Shown here one piece after another: positions 56,504 through 64,000 of a stretch of 64,000 nucleotides of DNA. Numbering within the stretch: position 1 is the first letter of the stretch; each line of letters begins with the position of its first letter. The notes under the pieces were generated by a model. It did not search any database. It was not told where the DNA came from and saw nothing but the letters and a program-made list of their open reading frames with translations. The position numbers were made by a program, and so were the translations under genes. The stretch is taken from the NCBI RefSeq assembly GCF_037027445.1, contig NZ_JBANDL010000002.1:4720001-4784000 (forward strand), read 5' to 3'. The stretch is from Lysobacter firmicutimachus (GTDB lineage: Bacteria; Pseudomonadota; Gammaproteobacteria; Xanthomonadales; Xanthomonadaceae).

Positions 56504-57196
56504 ATGAGCATTGTCCCGCGTTCGCTGTCCGACCAAGCCTTCGAAGTGGTGCGCGAACGGATTCTTTCGACCCAGATTCCGCCGCTCACGCCTATCCGCC
56601 AGGAATTGCTGGCCGAGGAACTCGGCATCAGCAAGATCCCGCTGCGCGAAGCGCTGGGACGGCTGGAAGAGCAAGGCCTGCTGTGCTCGCACCCGAACCG
56701 CGGCTTCTTCGTGCCGGCGCTGACCGCGGTGGAAGCCGAGGAAGTGTTCGCGCTGCGGCTGAAGATCGAGCCCGATGCGGCCGCGGACGCCTGCTGCGAC
56801 GCCGGCGACGACGAACGCGAGGCCGCGCGCGCGGCGCTGGCCGCACTGGAATCGGCGTCCGACGCCGACGTGCGCAATGCGGTGACCTTCAACCGCCGCT
56901 TCCATCTGAGCCTGGTGCGGCCGGGCGGTCGCGCGATCACCACCCAGTTGGTCGAGCGCCTGCACGTATTGGCCGAACGCTACGTGCGCAAGCACCTGGA
57001 ACCGGAAGGGCGCGAGGCCCGCGCCGCTAGCGAGCACCGGGCCCTGCTCGAGGCCTGGCTGGCGCGCGATGCGGCCCGGGTGTCGCGGTTGCTCAGCGCA
57101 CACATCGTCTCGACCCTGCACGACCTGCGCCAACAGCTGCCGCCGGCCGACCCGGCGGCGAGCGCCCCGCCGCCGCGCCGCCGCCAGCGCCGCTGA
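56504..57196 (+). CDS. GntR family regulator, FCD (FadR) subfamily
   Basis: The 230-residue product has a winged helix (TPIRQELLAEELGISKIPLR, then EALGRLEEQGLL) and an all-helical FCD ligand domain. Metal-coordinating positions are recognisable in FNRRFHLSL and SEHRALLEA. The ligand is probably a small organic acid, but its identity is open, and no metabolic target genes are adjacent. ATG 56504 was chosen over GTG 56498. The C-terminal tail is Pro/Arg-rich. Confidence 0.88.
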   Translation: MSIVPRSLSDQAFEVVRERILSTQIPPLTPIRQELLAEELGISKIPLREALGRLEEQGLLCSHPNRGFFVPALTAVEAEEVFALRLKIEPDAAADACCDAGDDEREAARAALAALESASDADVRNAVTFNRRFHLSLVRPGGRAITTQLVERLHVLAERYVRKHLEPEGREARAASEHRALLEAWLARDAARVSRLLSAHIVSTLHDLRQQLPPADPAASAPPPRRRQRR

Positions 57197-57232
57197 AGCC
57201 GCGGCGCCCGCCGTGCGGCGGCGCGCAAGCGC

Positions 57233-57850
57233 TCAGGTGGTGCCGTGGTGCTTGCCCTGCCAGGGTTTGTACCAGTCGCGGATGCGGCGCATGTCGGCTT
57301 CCATGTCGTCGCCGAGATGGAACTCCTGGCCGATCCCGATGACTTTGTCCGGGTAATGGAAATAGGCCGGAATCACCGGCACGTCGGCGGCCTTGGCGAT
57401 CTTCCAGAAACCGGCCTTCCAGCGCTCGACCACTTTGCGCGTGCCTTCCGGGGCGATTCCGAGCCAGAACTTCTCGGCGCCGCGGATCATCGCGGTGGCC
57501 TGGTCGATCACGCCGTGCGCGGCGCTGCGGTCGATCGGGATCACCCCCAGCCGGCGCAGCAGCCAGCCCAGCCCCGGCACCCGGAACAACGACTCCTTGG
57601 CGATGATCTTCACGTCCAGGCCGAGCGCGGCCTTGGCGGCGAAGCCCCACACGCCGTCCCAGTTGGACGAGTGCGGGGCGCCGATCAGCACCGCGCGCGG
57701 CACGTCGGGAAACTGGCCGACCATGCGCCAGCCGCCCAGGCGCAGGATGCTGCGGCCGATCCAACGGGTCAGACGGTTGGGCGGAACCCGCGGCGCGTTC
57801 GGCGGCAGCGGCAGGACGACGTCGTCCGTGGCGGTTCGGTCGGCAGGCAT
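57233..57850 (-). CDS. Lysophospholipid acyltransferase (PlsC-like) family protein
   Basis: Likely an inner-membrane-associated acyltransferase. The 205-residue product has the catalytic H-x4-D motif (HSSNWD) and the phosphate-binding EGTR motif (APEGTRK), at usual PlsC spacing. It resembles short 1-acylglycerol-3-phosphate acyltransferase-like proteins rather than PlsC proper. ATG 57848-57850 follows AAGGAGAG, which overlaps the arfB end; the gap is 17 bp, so the genes form an operon. Confidence 0.85.
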   Translation of the reverse strand: MPADRTATDDVVLPLPPNAPRVPPNRLTRWIGRSILRLGGWRMVGQFPDVPRAVLIGAPHSSNWDGVWGFAAKAALGLDVKIIAKESLFRVPGLGWLLRRLGVIPIDRSAAHGVIDQATAMIRGAEKFWLGIAPEGTRKVVERWKAGFWKIAKAADVPVIPAYFHYPDKVIGIGQEFHLGDDMEADMRRIRDWYKPWQGKHHGTT

Positions 57851-57867
57851 GCGCGCGCGGCTCTCCT

Positions 57868-58281
57868 TCAATCCCAACTGCGTTGCGAACGCTCGCGCTT
57901 GGTCGCGCTGCGTTCGCGCTTGGCCCCGAGCCGGCGCTCCTTGGCGGCGCGGCTGGGCTTGGTGGCGATGCGCGGCTTGGGCGCGCGCAAGCCGCTGTCG
58001 ACGAACGCCGCCAGACGCTCGCGCGCGTCCTCGCGGTTGCGTTCCTGGGTGCGGAAACGCTGCGCGCTGATCACCAGCACGCCCTCGCCGGTCATGCGCC
58101 GGTCGCGCTTGGCCAACAGCCGCGCGCGCACCGCCTCGGGCAGGGTCGGTGACTGCGCGACATCGAAGCGCAGCTCCACCGCCGTGGCGACCTTGTTGAC
58201 GTTTTGCCCGCCGGGGCCGGTCGAGCGCACGAAGCGTTCGACCAGCTCCTGTTCGGGGATGGTGATGGACTGGGCCGTCAT
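57868..58281 (-). CDS. arfB: Alternative ribosome-rescue factor ArfB
   Basis: Peptidyl-tRNA hydrolase that frees ribosomes stalled on truncated mRNA. The 137-residue product has the release-factor loop STGPGGQNVNKV, with the GGQ motif, and the very basic C-terminal tail (KPSRAAKERRLGAKRERS) that reads the empty mRNA channel. The length is typical of YaeJ/ArfB. It is first in an operon with the acyltransferase gene. Confidence 0.94.
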   Translation of the reverse strand: MTAQSITIPEQELVERFVRSTGPGGQNVNKVATAVELRFDVAQSPTLPEAVRARLLAKRDRRMTGEGVLVISAQRFRTQERNREDARERLAAFVDSGLRAPKPRIATKPSRAAKERRLGAKRERSATKRERSQRSWD

Positions 58282-58437
58282 GCGTTCCTCCGCGGGCGAT
58301 TGTAGACCGGCGCGCGACCGCGCCGATGACGTCGCCTTGACGTTACCGGCCGGTACCGCAGCGACTGCGACCGCTGTCGTTGACGGGGCCGGAACGGAGG
58401 GGGACCATGCCCGAACCGGTCGATGGAGGACATCCGC

Positions 58438-59049
58438 ATGAAGCGCCCCCTGCTGTTTTCGCTGCTCGCGCCGGCCCTGGCCTGCGCGCTCGCCGCCCCG
58501 GCCTGGGCCCAGTACGACCCGGCCAACGTCGACGCGATGGCCTCGCCGCGCGCCCAGCAGCAGATGCGCCAGTCGGCCCAGGCGGTGGCCGAAACCATGG
58601 TCGGACGCCGCGCCAACGCCACCGACCAGCGCGTCCTGGACCAGTACATGAGCCAGCAGAATGCACTGGCGCGGCAGCTGCAGAGCGCCGCCCATGCCGC
58701 CGGCGGCGCCCTGCCCGCCGGCTACGGCACCGCGCCCGCGTACCTCGAGGCGGGCGACGAAGGCTATGCCAGCCTGCCCCACGACAGCCGCGACGGCGAG
58801 CTCAGCCCGTCCGAGCTGCAGGCCCTGACCCGGCTGGCGCAAACCCCGGAAGGCCGGCGGGTGATGCAGCAGCTGAGCCAGCAGGGCTACGACGTCGGCA
58901 ACCGCGGCGCGGCTTACGGCTACGGCAGCGGGCCGGCGCAGAAGCCGGGCCGGGTGCTCGGCCAGGCCTTCCTGCTCGACCTGCTCAACGCCGCGCACAA
59001 CTCCGCGCTGCGGCCGAAGGTCATCTACAAGGACGGTTCGCGGCCCTGA
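58438..59049 (+). CDS. Exported protein of unknown function
   Basis: The 203-residue product has a signal peptide (cleavage after AWA near residue 24) and a mature part rich in Gln, Ala and Gly. A helical N-terminal half contains many Gln-Met pairs, and the C-terminal part has GYGSGPAQKPGRV. No domain is recognised. ATG 58438 follows GGAGG; ATG 58423 would add five residues ahead of the signal. It precedes another exported-protein gene by 97 bp on the same strand, so they may be one transcript. Confidence 0.72.
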   Translation: MKRPLLFSLLAPALACALAAPAWAQYDPANVDAMASPRAQQQMRQSAQAVAETMVGRRANATDQRVLDQYMSQQNALARQLQSAAHAAGGALPAGYGTAPAYLEAGDEGYASLPHDSRDGELSPSELQALTRLAQTPEGRRVMQQLSQQGYDVGNRGAAYGYGSGPAQKPGRVLGQAFLLDLLNAAHNSALRPKVIYKDGSRP

Positions 59050-59146
59050 GGCCGGGCCGCACGCGCGGCGCCGACCCCTCGCCGCACGCATTGACGCCGC
59101 CGTGCGCGGCGCCGACCATGCCGGCTTCTTTCATGGAGGAAGCCCG

Positions 59147-59758
59147 ATGCGTCTGTCCCGCCCCCTGCTCGCCGCGTCCCTGTACGCCGCGTTCTGCCTC
59201 GCCCCGGCCCAGGCCGCGCGCCCGAGCGACGCCCAGATCGACCAGCTGATGGAGTCGATGAACTACGAGCGCATGAGGCGCGAGATCGTGCAGCAGATGC
59301 GCGGTTCGGCTGAAATGATGGCCCAGGCCGCCGCCGGCGATCAGCTCACTCCCGAACAGCGCGCCAGCCTCGCCAAGGCGATGGAAAAGCAGATGGCGTC
59401 GGTGGAGAAACTGCTGGAGTGGAAGCAGGTCGCGCCGATCTACCGCAAGGTGTACGGCGACGTGTTCGAAGCCGCCGAAGTGCAGGCGATGATCGATTTC
59501 TACCGCACCCCGGCCGGCAAGAGCATCCTGGAAAAGATGCCGCTGGCGATGGGCCGCACCATGCAGGAAATGCAGCCGCTGATGAAGCGCCTGTTCGAAG
59601 ACATGCAACGCGATCTGCAGCGCGACATGCAGGCGTTGATGCTCGAGTCCGGCGATCACGCCGGCCACGATCACGGCCACGAGCCGGTCCCGGCGCCGTA
59701 TGCCCCGCCGGCGCCCCCTGCGCCTCCGGCCCCGCCGAAGCCGTCCAAGGGCGACTGA
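59147..59758 (+). CDS. Exported DUF2059-like protein
   Basis: Function unknown. The 203-residue product has a signal peptide (cleavage after AQA near residue 23). The mature helical domain has YRKVYGDVFEAAEVQAMIDF and FYRTPAGKSILEKMP, which is the core of the DUF2059 family. A His/Pro-rich tail follows (HAGHDHGHEP, then repeated APP/PP), which might bind metal. The stop is 16 bp from the convergent pseudouridine synthase gene. Confidence 0.8.
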   Translation: MRLSRPLLAASLYAAFCLAPAQAARPSDAQIDQLMESMNYERMRREIVQQMRGSAEMMAQAAAGDQLTPEQRASLAKAMEKQMASVEKLLEWKQVAPIYRKVYGDVFEAAEVQAMIDFYRTPAGKSILEKMPLAMGRTMQEMQPLMKRLFEDMQRDLQRDMQALMLESGDHAGHDHGHEPVPAPYAPPAPPAPPAPPKPSKGD

Positions 59759-59774
59759 GCCCGCGCCGCCTCGC

Positions 59775-60515
59775 TCAGCCCGACGGCGGCGCGTCCAGGC
59801 CGAACAACGCCAGCGCCTTGGCGAACTCGGCGTCGACCCGCGCCGACGCCTCGATCCGGCGCCCGTCCGCCGGATGAGCGAACGCCAGGCGCTGCGCGTG
59901 CAGCAGCATGCGATGGATGCCGAGCATGCGGAACTGGCGGTTGTGGCGGCCGTCGCCGTGGCTGGTGTCGCCGATCAGGTGATGCGAGAGATGCTTGAGG
60001 TGGCGGCGGATCTGGCGGAAGCGCCCGGTCAGCGGCTGCGCCCGCAACAGCGCGTAGCGCGAGGTGGGGAATCCGGCCGAAGGCAGGTCCAGCTCGGCCC
60101 GTGCCAGCACCCGGAACCGCGTCTGCGCCGGCTTCTTGAGCGGCTTGCCGGGGCCGCCGTCGAGGTCGTGATCGACCTCGAACGCGTCCTCGCCCGGCCA
60201 GCCGCGGCACACGGCCAGATAGTCCTTTTCCACCTCGCGCGACATCAGCACCTTGCCCAGGGCCGAAGCCGTCTCGCGCTCGAACGCCAGCAACAGGCAG
60301 CCGCTGGTGGCCCGGTCGAGGCGGTGGACCAGGAAGATCGGCCGGCCGAACTGCTCGCGCAGGCGGTCGGCGACGAAGTCGGTCTCGCCGCGCGCCAGCG
60401 CGCTGTCGTGAACCATCAGCCCCGCCGGCTTGTCGATGACTGCCAGGACCTCGTCGGCGTACAGCACCGGTAGTGCGCTGTCGGCGGCGGCAGGGTTCGG
60501 AATTGCATCGTTCAT
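59775..60515 (-). CDS. truC: RluA-type RNA pseudouridine synthase, TruC-like
   Basis: Isomerises uridine to pseudouridine, most likely U65 of tRNAs. The 246-residue product has the catalytic Asp in HRLDRATSG, the VIDKPAGLMVH start and the C-terminal GIHRMLLHAQRLAF of RluA-family enzymes. It lacks an S4 domain, which with its length favours TruC over RluC/RluD. ATG 60513-60515 and an ATG four codons upstream are both possible. Confidence 0.82.
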   Translation of the reverse strand: MNDAIPNPAAADSALPVLYADEVLAVIDKPAGLMVHDSALARGETDFVADRLREQFGRPIFLVHRLDRATSGCLLLAFERETASALGKVLMSREVEKDYLAVCRGWPGEDAFEVDHDLDGGPGKPLKKPAQTRFRVLARAELDLPSAGFPTSRYALLRAQPLTGRFRQIRRHLKHLSHHLIGDTSHGDGRHNRQFRMLGIHRMLLHAQRLAFAHPADGRRIEASARVDAEFAKALALFGLDAPPSG

Positions 60516-60606
60516 GCGGCCGGGCATCGCCTCGAAAGTGTCCGGCGGCTATTTTCGTCTATTGCGTCCGGCGCTCCCAGCCCGGCGCCGTTAACAGGAA
60601 GCTTTC

Positions 60607-63456
60607 ATGACGCCGTTTCTGCCTTCGCCCCGCCCCGCCCTGCTCGCCGCCGCGCTGGCCCTGGCCTGCGCCTTCGGTCCTGCCGCAGCCGCGCCGACGC
60701 CGTTGCCGACGGGCGTGCAGGCCGGCCCCTGCGTCGAGGGCATCTGCGAATACCGGCTCGGCAACGGCCTGCGCGTGCTGCTGTTCCCCGACGCGAGCCG
60801 GCCGACGGTGACCGTGAACCTGATCTACCGGGTCGGCTCCAAGCAGGAGAACTACGGCGAAACCGGCATGGCGCACCTGCTGGAGCATCTACTGTTCAAA
60901 GGCACGCCGACGCATCGCGACATTCCCGGCGAGATGAAGAAGCGCGGCATCGGCTTCAACGCCGAGACCTCGCTGGAGCGCACCAACTACTACGCCAGCT
61001 TCCCCGCCAACGATGCCACCCTGGACTGGCTGCTCGGTCTGGAAGCCGACCGCATGGTCCATTCCGACATCGCCCGCAAGGACCTCGACAGCGAGATGAC
61101 GGTGGTCCGCAACGAAATGGAGAACGGCGAGAACAGCCCGGCCGCGGCGCTGGTCGAACGGGTGCGATCGACCGCCTACCTGTGGCACCGCTACGGCAAC
61201 AGCACCATCGGCGCGCGCAGCGACGTCGAAGGCGTGCCGATCGAACGCCTGCAGGCCTATTACCGCGCCTGGTACCGGCCCGACAACGCGACCCTGGTGC
61301 TGGCCGGCCGCTTCGACCCCGCCGCGACCCTGGGCTCGATCGCGCGCCGCTTCGGCCCGATCGCGCGTCCGGCCGAACCGATGCGGTCGTTCTACACGGT
61401 CGAGCCGGCGCAGGACGGCGAACGCGAGGTCACCGTGCGCCGGGTCGGCGACATCCGCCTGCTGATGGCCGCCTACCACATCCCGGCCGCGACCCATGCC
61501 GACGCGGCCGCGCTGGCCGTACTCGAAGACGTGCTCGGCCACGTGCCGGGCGGGCGCCTGCACAAGGCCCTGGTCGAAACCGGCCTGGCGGCCAGCGCCG
61601 GCGGCGGCGCCGAACAGATGCGCGACCCGGGCTTGTTCAGCGCGATCGCGGCCTTGCCCAAGGACGGCGACGAGGCCAAGGCCCGGCAAGCCCTGCTCGA
61701 CCAGCTCGAACAGATCGCACGCCAGCCGGTCACCGCGGCCGAAGTCGAAGCCGCGCAGCAACGGCTGCGCAACGGCTTCGAACTGGCCTACACCAACGTG
61801 TCCTCGGTCGCGATGGGCCTGTCCGACGCGGTCGCCAGCGGCGACTGGCGGCTGTACTTCCATCAGCGCGATGCGCTGGACAAGGTCACCGCGCAGGACG
61901 TCAACCGGGTCGCGCGCGACTATCTGACCGCCAACAACCGCACCTTCGGCCGCTTCGTGCCCAGCCAGACCGCGCAGCGCGCGGCGATCCCCGCCGCCCC
62001 GGATGCTGCCGTCCTGCTCAAGGACTACGTCGGCAAGGCCGCGGTCGCGGCCGGCGAGCATTTCGATCCGACTCCGGCCAACATCCAGGCGCGCACCGAA
62101 ACCGTGGTCATCGACACCGGCGGCGGGCGCTCGCTCAAGCTCGCCCTGCTGCCGAAAAAGACCCGCGGCGGCACGGTCAGCGTCACCGCCTCGTTCAATT
62201 TCGGCAACGTCGACGCGCTCAAAGGCCGCGAAGTCGCCGGCAGCGTCGCCGGCGCGCTGATGATGCGCGGCGCGCAAGGCCTGAGCCGCGAGCAGATCGA
62301 CCAGCGCTTCGATGCGCTCAAGACCGCCGCGCGCGTCGGCGGCAGCCTGCAGTCGGCGCGCATCGACCTGACCACCCGCCGCGAACAACTCGCCGACGCG
62401 CTGTCCCTGGCGGCGCAGGTGCTGCGCACGCCGACCTATCCCGATGCCGAATTCGAGCAGTACCGGCTGCAGGCGATCACCGGCATGGAAGCCTCGCGCC
62501 AGGAGCCCGGCAGCATCGCCGGCCTGGCCCTGGCCAAGCACTTCGACCCGTGGCCGGCCGGGCATCCGTTGCGCGCGCTGAGCCTGGACGAATCGCTGGC
62601 CGCGCTCAAAGCGCTCAAGCTCGCCGACGTGCGCGCCTTCCACCGCGACTTCTACGGCACGGCCGAAGGCCAGATCAGCGTGGTCGGCGATTTCGACCCG
62701 GTCGCGCTCAAGCGCCAGTTGCAAAGCCTGTTCGCCGATTGGCGCGCGCCGCAGGCGTTCGCGCCGATCGCCACAAGTTACACCGCGGTCGCCGCCGAAC
62801 AGCGCCGCTTCGAAACCCCGGACAAGCCCAACGGCGTGTTGCTGGCGCGCGCCAACCTCTCGCTGAAGGACACCGATCCCGACTACCCGGCCCTGGTCGC
62901 AGCCAACTACATCCTCGGCGGCGGCACGATCAAGTCGCGCCTGGGCGACCGCATCCGCCAGCGCGACGGCCTCAGTTACGGAGTCGGCAGCGACATCGAC
63001 GCCGACACCAGCCGCGACGGCCGCGACGACGCCGGCAACTGGTCGGTGGAGGCGATCGCCGCGCCGGAGAACCTGGACAAGGTCGAACGCGCCATGCGCG
63101 AGGAAATCGACCGCCTGCTGCGCGACGGCGTGCAGGCCGACGAATTGCGCGATGCGGTGTCCGGCCTGCTGACCCAGCGCGAACAGGCGCGCGCCTCCGA
63201 CGCCGCCATCGCCGCGGGGCTGGCCGGCAATCTGTTCTACGGCCGTACCATGCAGTTCTCCGCCGACTTCGACGCCGCGCTCAAGGCGCTGACCGTCGAT
63301 CAGGTCAACGCCGCGATCCGCAAGCACCTCAAGCCGGACCAGCTCAGCGTCTACCTGGCCGGCGATTTCGCCGCCGCGGCCAAAGGCGGCTCGCCGGCGA
63401 AGGCTCCGGCCACGGGGGCGGCATCCGCGGCCGGCGATGCCGGCGCGGGCCAGTAA
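60607..63456 (+). CDS. Periplasmic M16 family zinc protease (two-domain, PqqL/insulinase-like)
   Basis: The 949-residue product has a signal peptide (about 1-29) and two M16 halves. The N-terminal half carries the inverted zinc motif HLLEH (90-94) and a downstream Glu in VVRNEMENGEN. The C-terminal half (from about 500) lacks the motif and probably helps bind substrate. Length and layout match paired-domain M16B proteases. The end is Ala/Gly-rich. It is a single gene, divergent from truC. Confidence 0.9.
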   Translation: MTPFLPSPRPALLAAALALACAFGPAAAAPTPLPTGVQAGPCVEGICEYRLGNGLRVLLFPDASRPTVTVNLIYRVGSKQENYGETGMAHLLEHLLFKGTPTHRDIPGEMKKRGIGFNAETSLERTNYYASFPANDATLDWLLGLEADRMVHSDIARKDLDSEMTVVRNEMENGENSPAAALVERVRSTAYLWHRYGNSTIGARSDVEGVPIERLQAYYRAWYRPDNATLVLAGRFDPAATLGSIARRFGPIARPAEPMRSFYTVEPAQDGEREVTVRRVGDIRLLMAAYHIPAATHADAAALAVLEDVLGHVPGGRLHKALVETGLAASAGGGAEQMRDPGLFSAIAALPKDGDEAKARQALLDQLEQIARQPVTAAEVEAAQQRLRNGFELAYTNVSSVAMGLSDAVASGDWRLYFHQRDALDKVTAQDVNRVARDYLTANNRTFGRFVPSQTAQRAAIPAAPDAAVLLKDYVGKAAVAAGEHFDPTPANIQARTETVVIDTGGGRSLKLALLPKKTRGGTVSVTASFNFGNVDALKGREVAGSVAGALMMRGAQGLSREQIDQRFDALKTAARVGGSLQSARIDLTTRREQLADALSLAAQVLRTPTYPDAEFEQYRLQAITGMEASRQEPGSIAGLALAKHFDPWPAGHPLRALSLDESLAALKALKLADVRAFHRDFYGTAEGQISVVGDFDPVALKRQLQSLFADWRAPQAFAPIATSYTAVAAEQRRFETPDKPNGVLLARANLSLKDTDPDYPALVAANYILGGGTIKSRLGDRIRQRDGLSYGVGSDIDADTSRDGRDDAGNWSVEAIAAPENLDKVERAMREEIDRLLRDGVQADELRDAVSGLLTQREQARASDAAIAAGLAGNLFYGRTMQFSADFDAALKALTVDQVNAAIRKHLKPDQLSVYLAGDFAAAAKGGSPAKAPATGAASAAGDAGAGQ

Positions 63457-63544
63457 GCGCGGCCGGACGCCGACAGGCCGTGCCGGGTGGCCGGCGGATG
63501 CGCGCTCGGCTACGGACGCTCGCGCCGCGGCCGGCGAGCTCGCA

Positions 63545-63567
63545 GTCGCGGCTCGCGCCGCTCCTAC
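63545..63567 (+). repeat. REP-like palindrome, copy 5
   Basis: GTCGCGGC-TCGC-GCCGCTCCTAC, the same sequence and orientation as copy 3, 15 kb away. Confidence 0.75.
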
Positions 63568-63600
63568 CCCGCGCGCATCGTCGTCCGCACCCGCTCTATA

Positions 63601-63621
63601 GCTTCCCTTTGAAAAGGAAGC
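63601..63621. repeat. GCTTCC/GGAAGC hairpin
   Basis: GCTTCC-CTTTGAAAA-GGAAGC, followed by CGGAGGGATT. It is similar in style to the hairpins at 40937-41030 and sits between convergent genes, so it may be a terminator or an intergenic repeat. Confidence 0.45.
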
Positions 63622-63656
63622 GGAGGGATTCAGGTTGCCGTTGCTGCTGCCGCGCC

Positions 63657-64000
63657 CTACCCGCCGCGCGGCCGCCGCGGCCATGCCGCCAGCAGGGCCC
63701 ACAGGCCGCCCAGTCCGGCGATCCAGGACGAGGCCGGGATCGACCAGAACCTCGGCCCGCCGGACTCCATGCCGTACAGCACCGCCGCCACGATTAGCAG
63801 GCCGGTGCCGAGAATCGCCGACACCGTGCGCCGCACCGCATCCTGGATGCTGCGGTTGAGATCGATGATGTCCTGCGAGCGCATCTTCAGCTCGTGCTCG
63901 CCCGAGACCTGCTGGTTCAACCAGGTGTGCAGCAGCCGCGGCATTTCCGGCGCGCGCGTGACCAGCTCCGGCAGGCGCTTGCGGAACTCGCCGGCCAACC
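63657..64000 (-). CDS. ubiB: 3' end of a UbiB/ABC1 kinase-like protein (partial)
   Basis: Only the last 114 or so residues are in the window; the gene continues past the right edge. The visible part has FRKRLPELVTRAPEMPRLLH, a helical linker, and two C-terminal membrane segments (TVSAILGTGLLIVAAVLYGM and SWIAGLGGLWALLAAW). This is the usual tail of UbiB, the ATPase needed for ubiquinone synthesis. The kinase-like core is not visible, so the name rests on the tail alone. Confidence 0.7.
   Translation of the reverse strand, partial: LAGEFRKRLPELVTRAPEMPRLLHTWLNQQVSGEHELKMRSQDIIDLNRSIQDAVRRTVSAILGTGLLIVAAVLYGMESGGPRFWSIPASSWIAGLGGLWALLAAWPRRPRGG

Noticed and set aside
60889..63702. A 937-codon open frame opposite the M16 protease gene
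   Set aside because: Antisense shadow of a gene with clear zinc motif and signal peptide.

Overview
The window is GC-rich (roughly 70% by eye), densely coded chromosomal DNA from a gammaproteobacterium of the Xanthomonadaceae, most like Lysobacter. This rests on several things seen together: the 16S 5' end, the coaC-coaB-dut-algC order, an AlgC-type mutase with a membrane N-terminus, argS followed by a SPOR-domain gene, a type-M9 collagenase, and a three-gene peptide-modification system that I know mainly from Xanthomonadales. The genus call is inference; I ran no searches.

Layout. Positions 1-1061 hold the 5' end of a 16S rRNA gene (minus strand) and its upstream region: five near-identical sigma70-type promoters repeated about every 91-109 bp, then a leader with boxA/boxC-like signals. 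Next come tyrS, a peptidoglycan-handling set (M23 endopeptidase, anmK, ampG), xthA, a GNAT enzyme with pyrE, and the minus-strand cluster coaC-coaB-dut-algC. Positions 14.7-25 kb carry radC, argS with a FtsN-like gene, a beta-hydroxyacid dehydrogenase, yciI/speA, an M48 protease and speE. Positions 25-35 kb carry sodC, a YeiH transporter with divergent LysR regulator, a PII gene, ubiK, comM, and a DMT exporter with divergent MocR regulator.

The accessory part is 35-48 kb. It has a membrane TPR/PAS protein, a 968-residue LysM protein with a hydrophobic C-terminal hairpin, a nitronate monooxygenase, and a RiPP-like locus: a SagB-like dehydrogenase, a divergent short precursor with a nitrile-hydratase-type leader, a cyclase-domain/TPR protein, and a cNMP-binding GGDEF protein. 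This locus is the best candidate for a poorly described system. Positions 47.9-48.9 kb are non-coding and full of repeats: a ten-copy hexanucleotide, a composite inverted repeat, and three REP-like palindromes.

From 48.9 kb to the end are the glyoxylate shunt genes aceA and aceB with a divergent LysR gene, a secreted collagenase, a GntR regulator, an acyltransferase, arfB, two secreted proteins (one DUF2059-like), a TruC-like pseudouridine synthase, an M16 protease and the 3' end of ubiB. In this high-GC DNA most long antisense ORFs are shadows of real genes and are not annotated.
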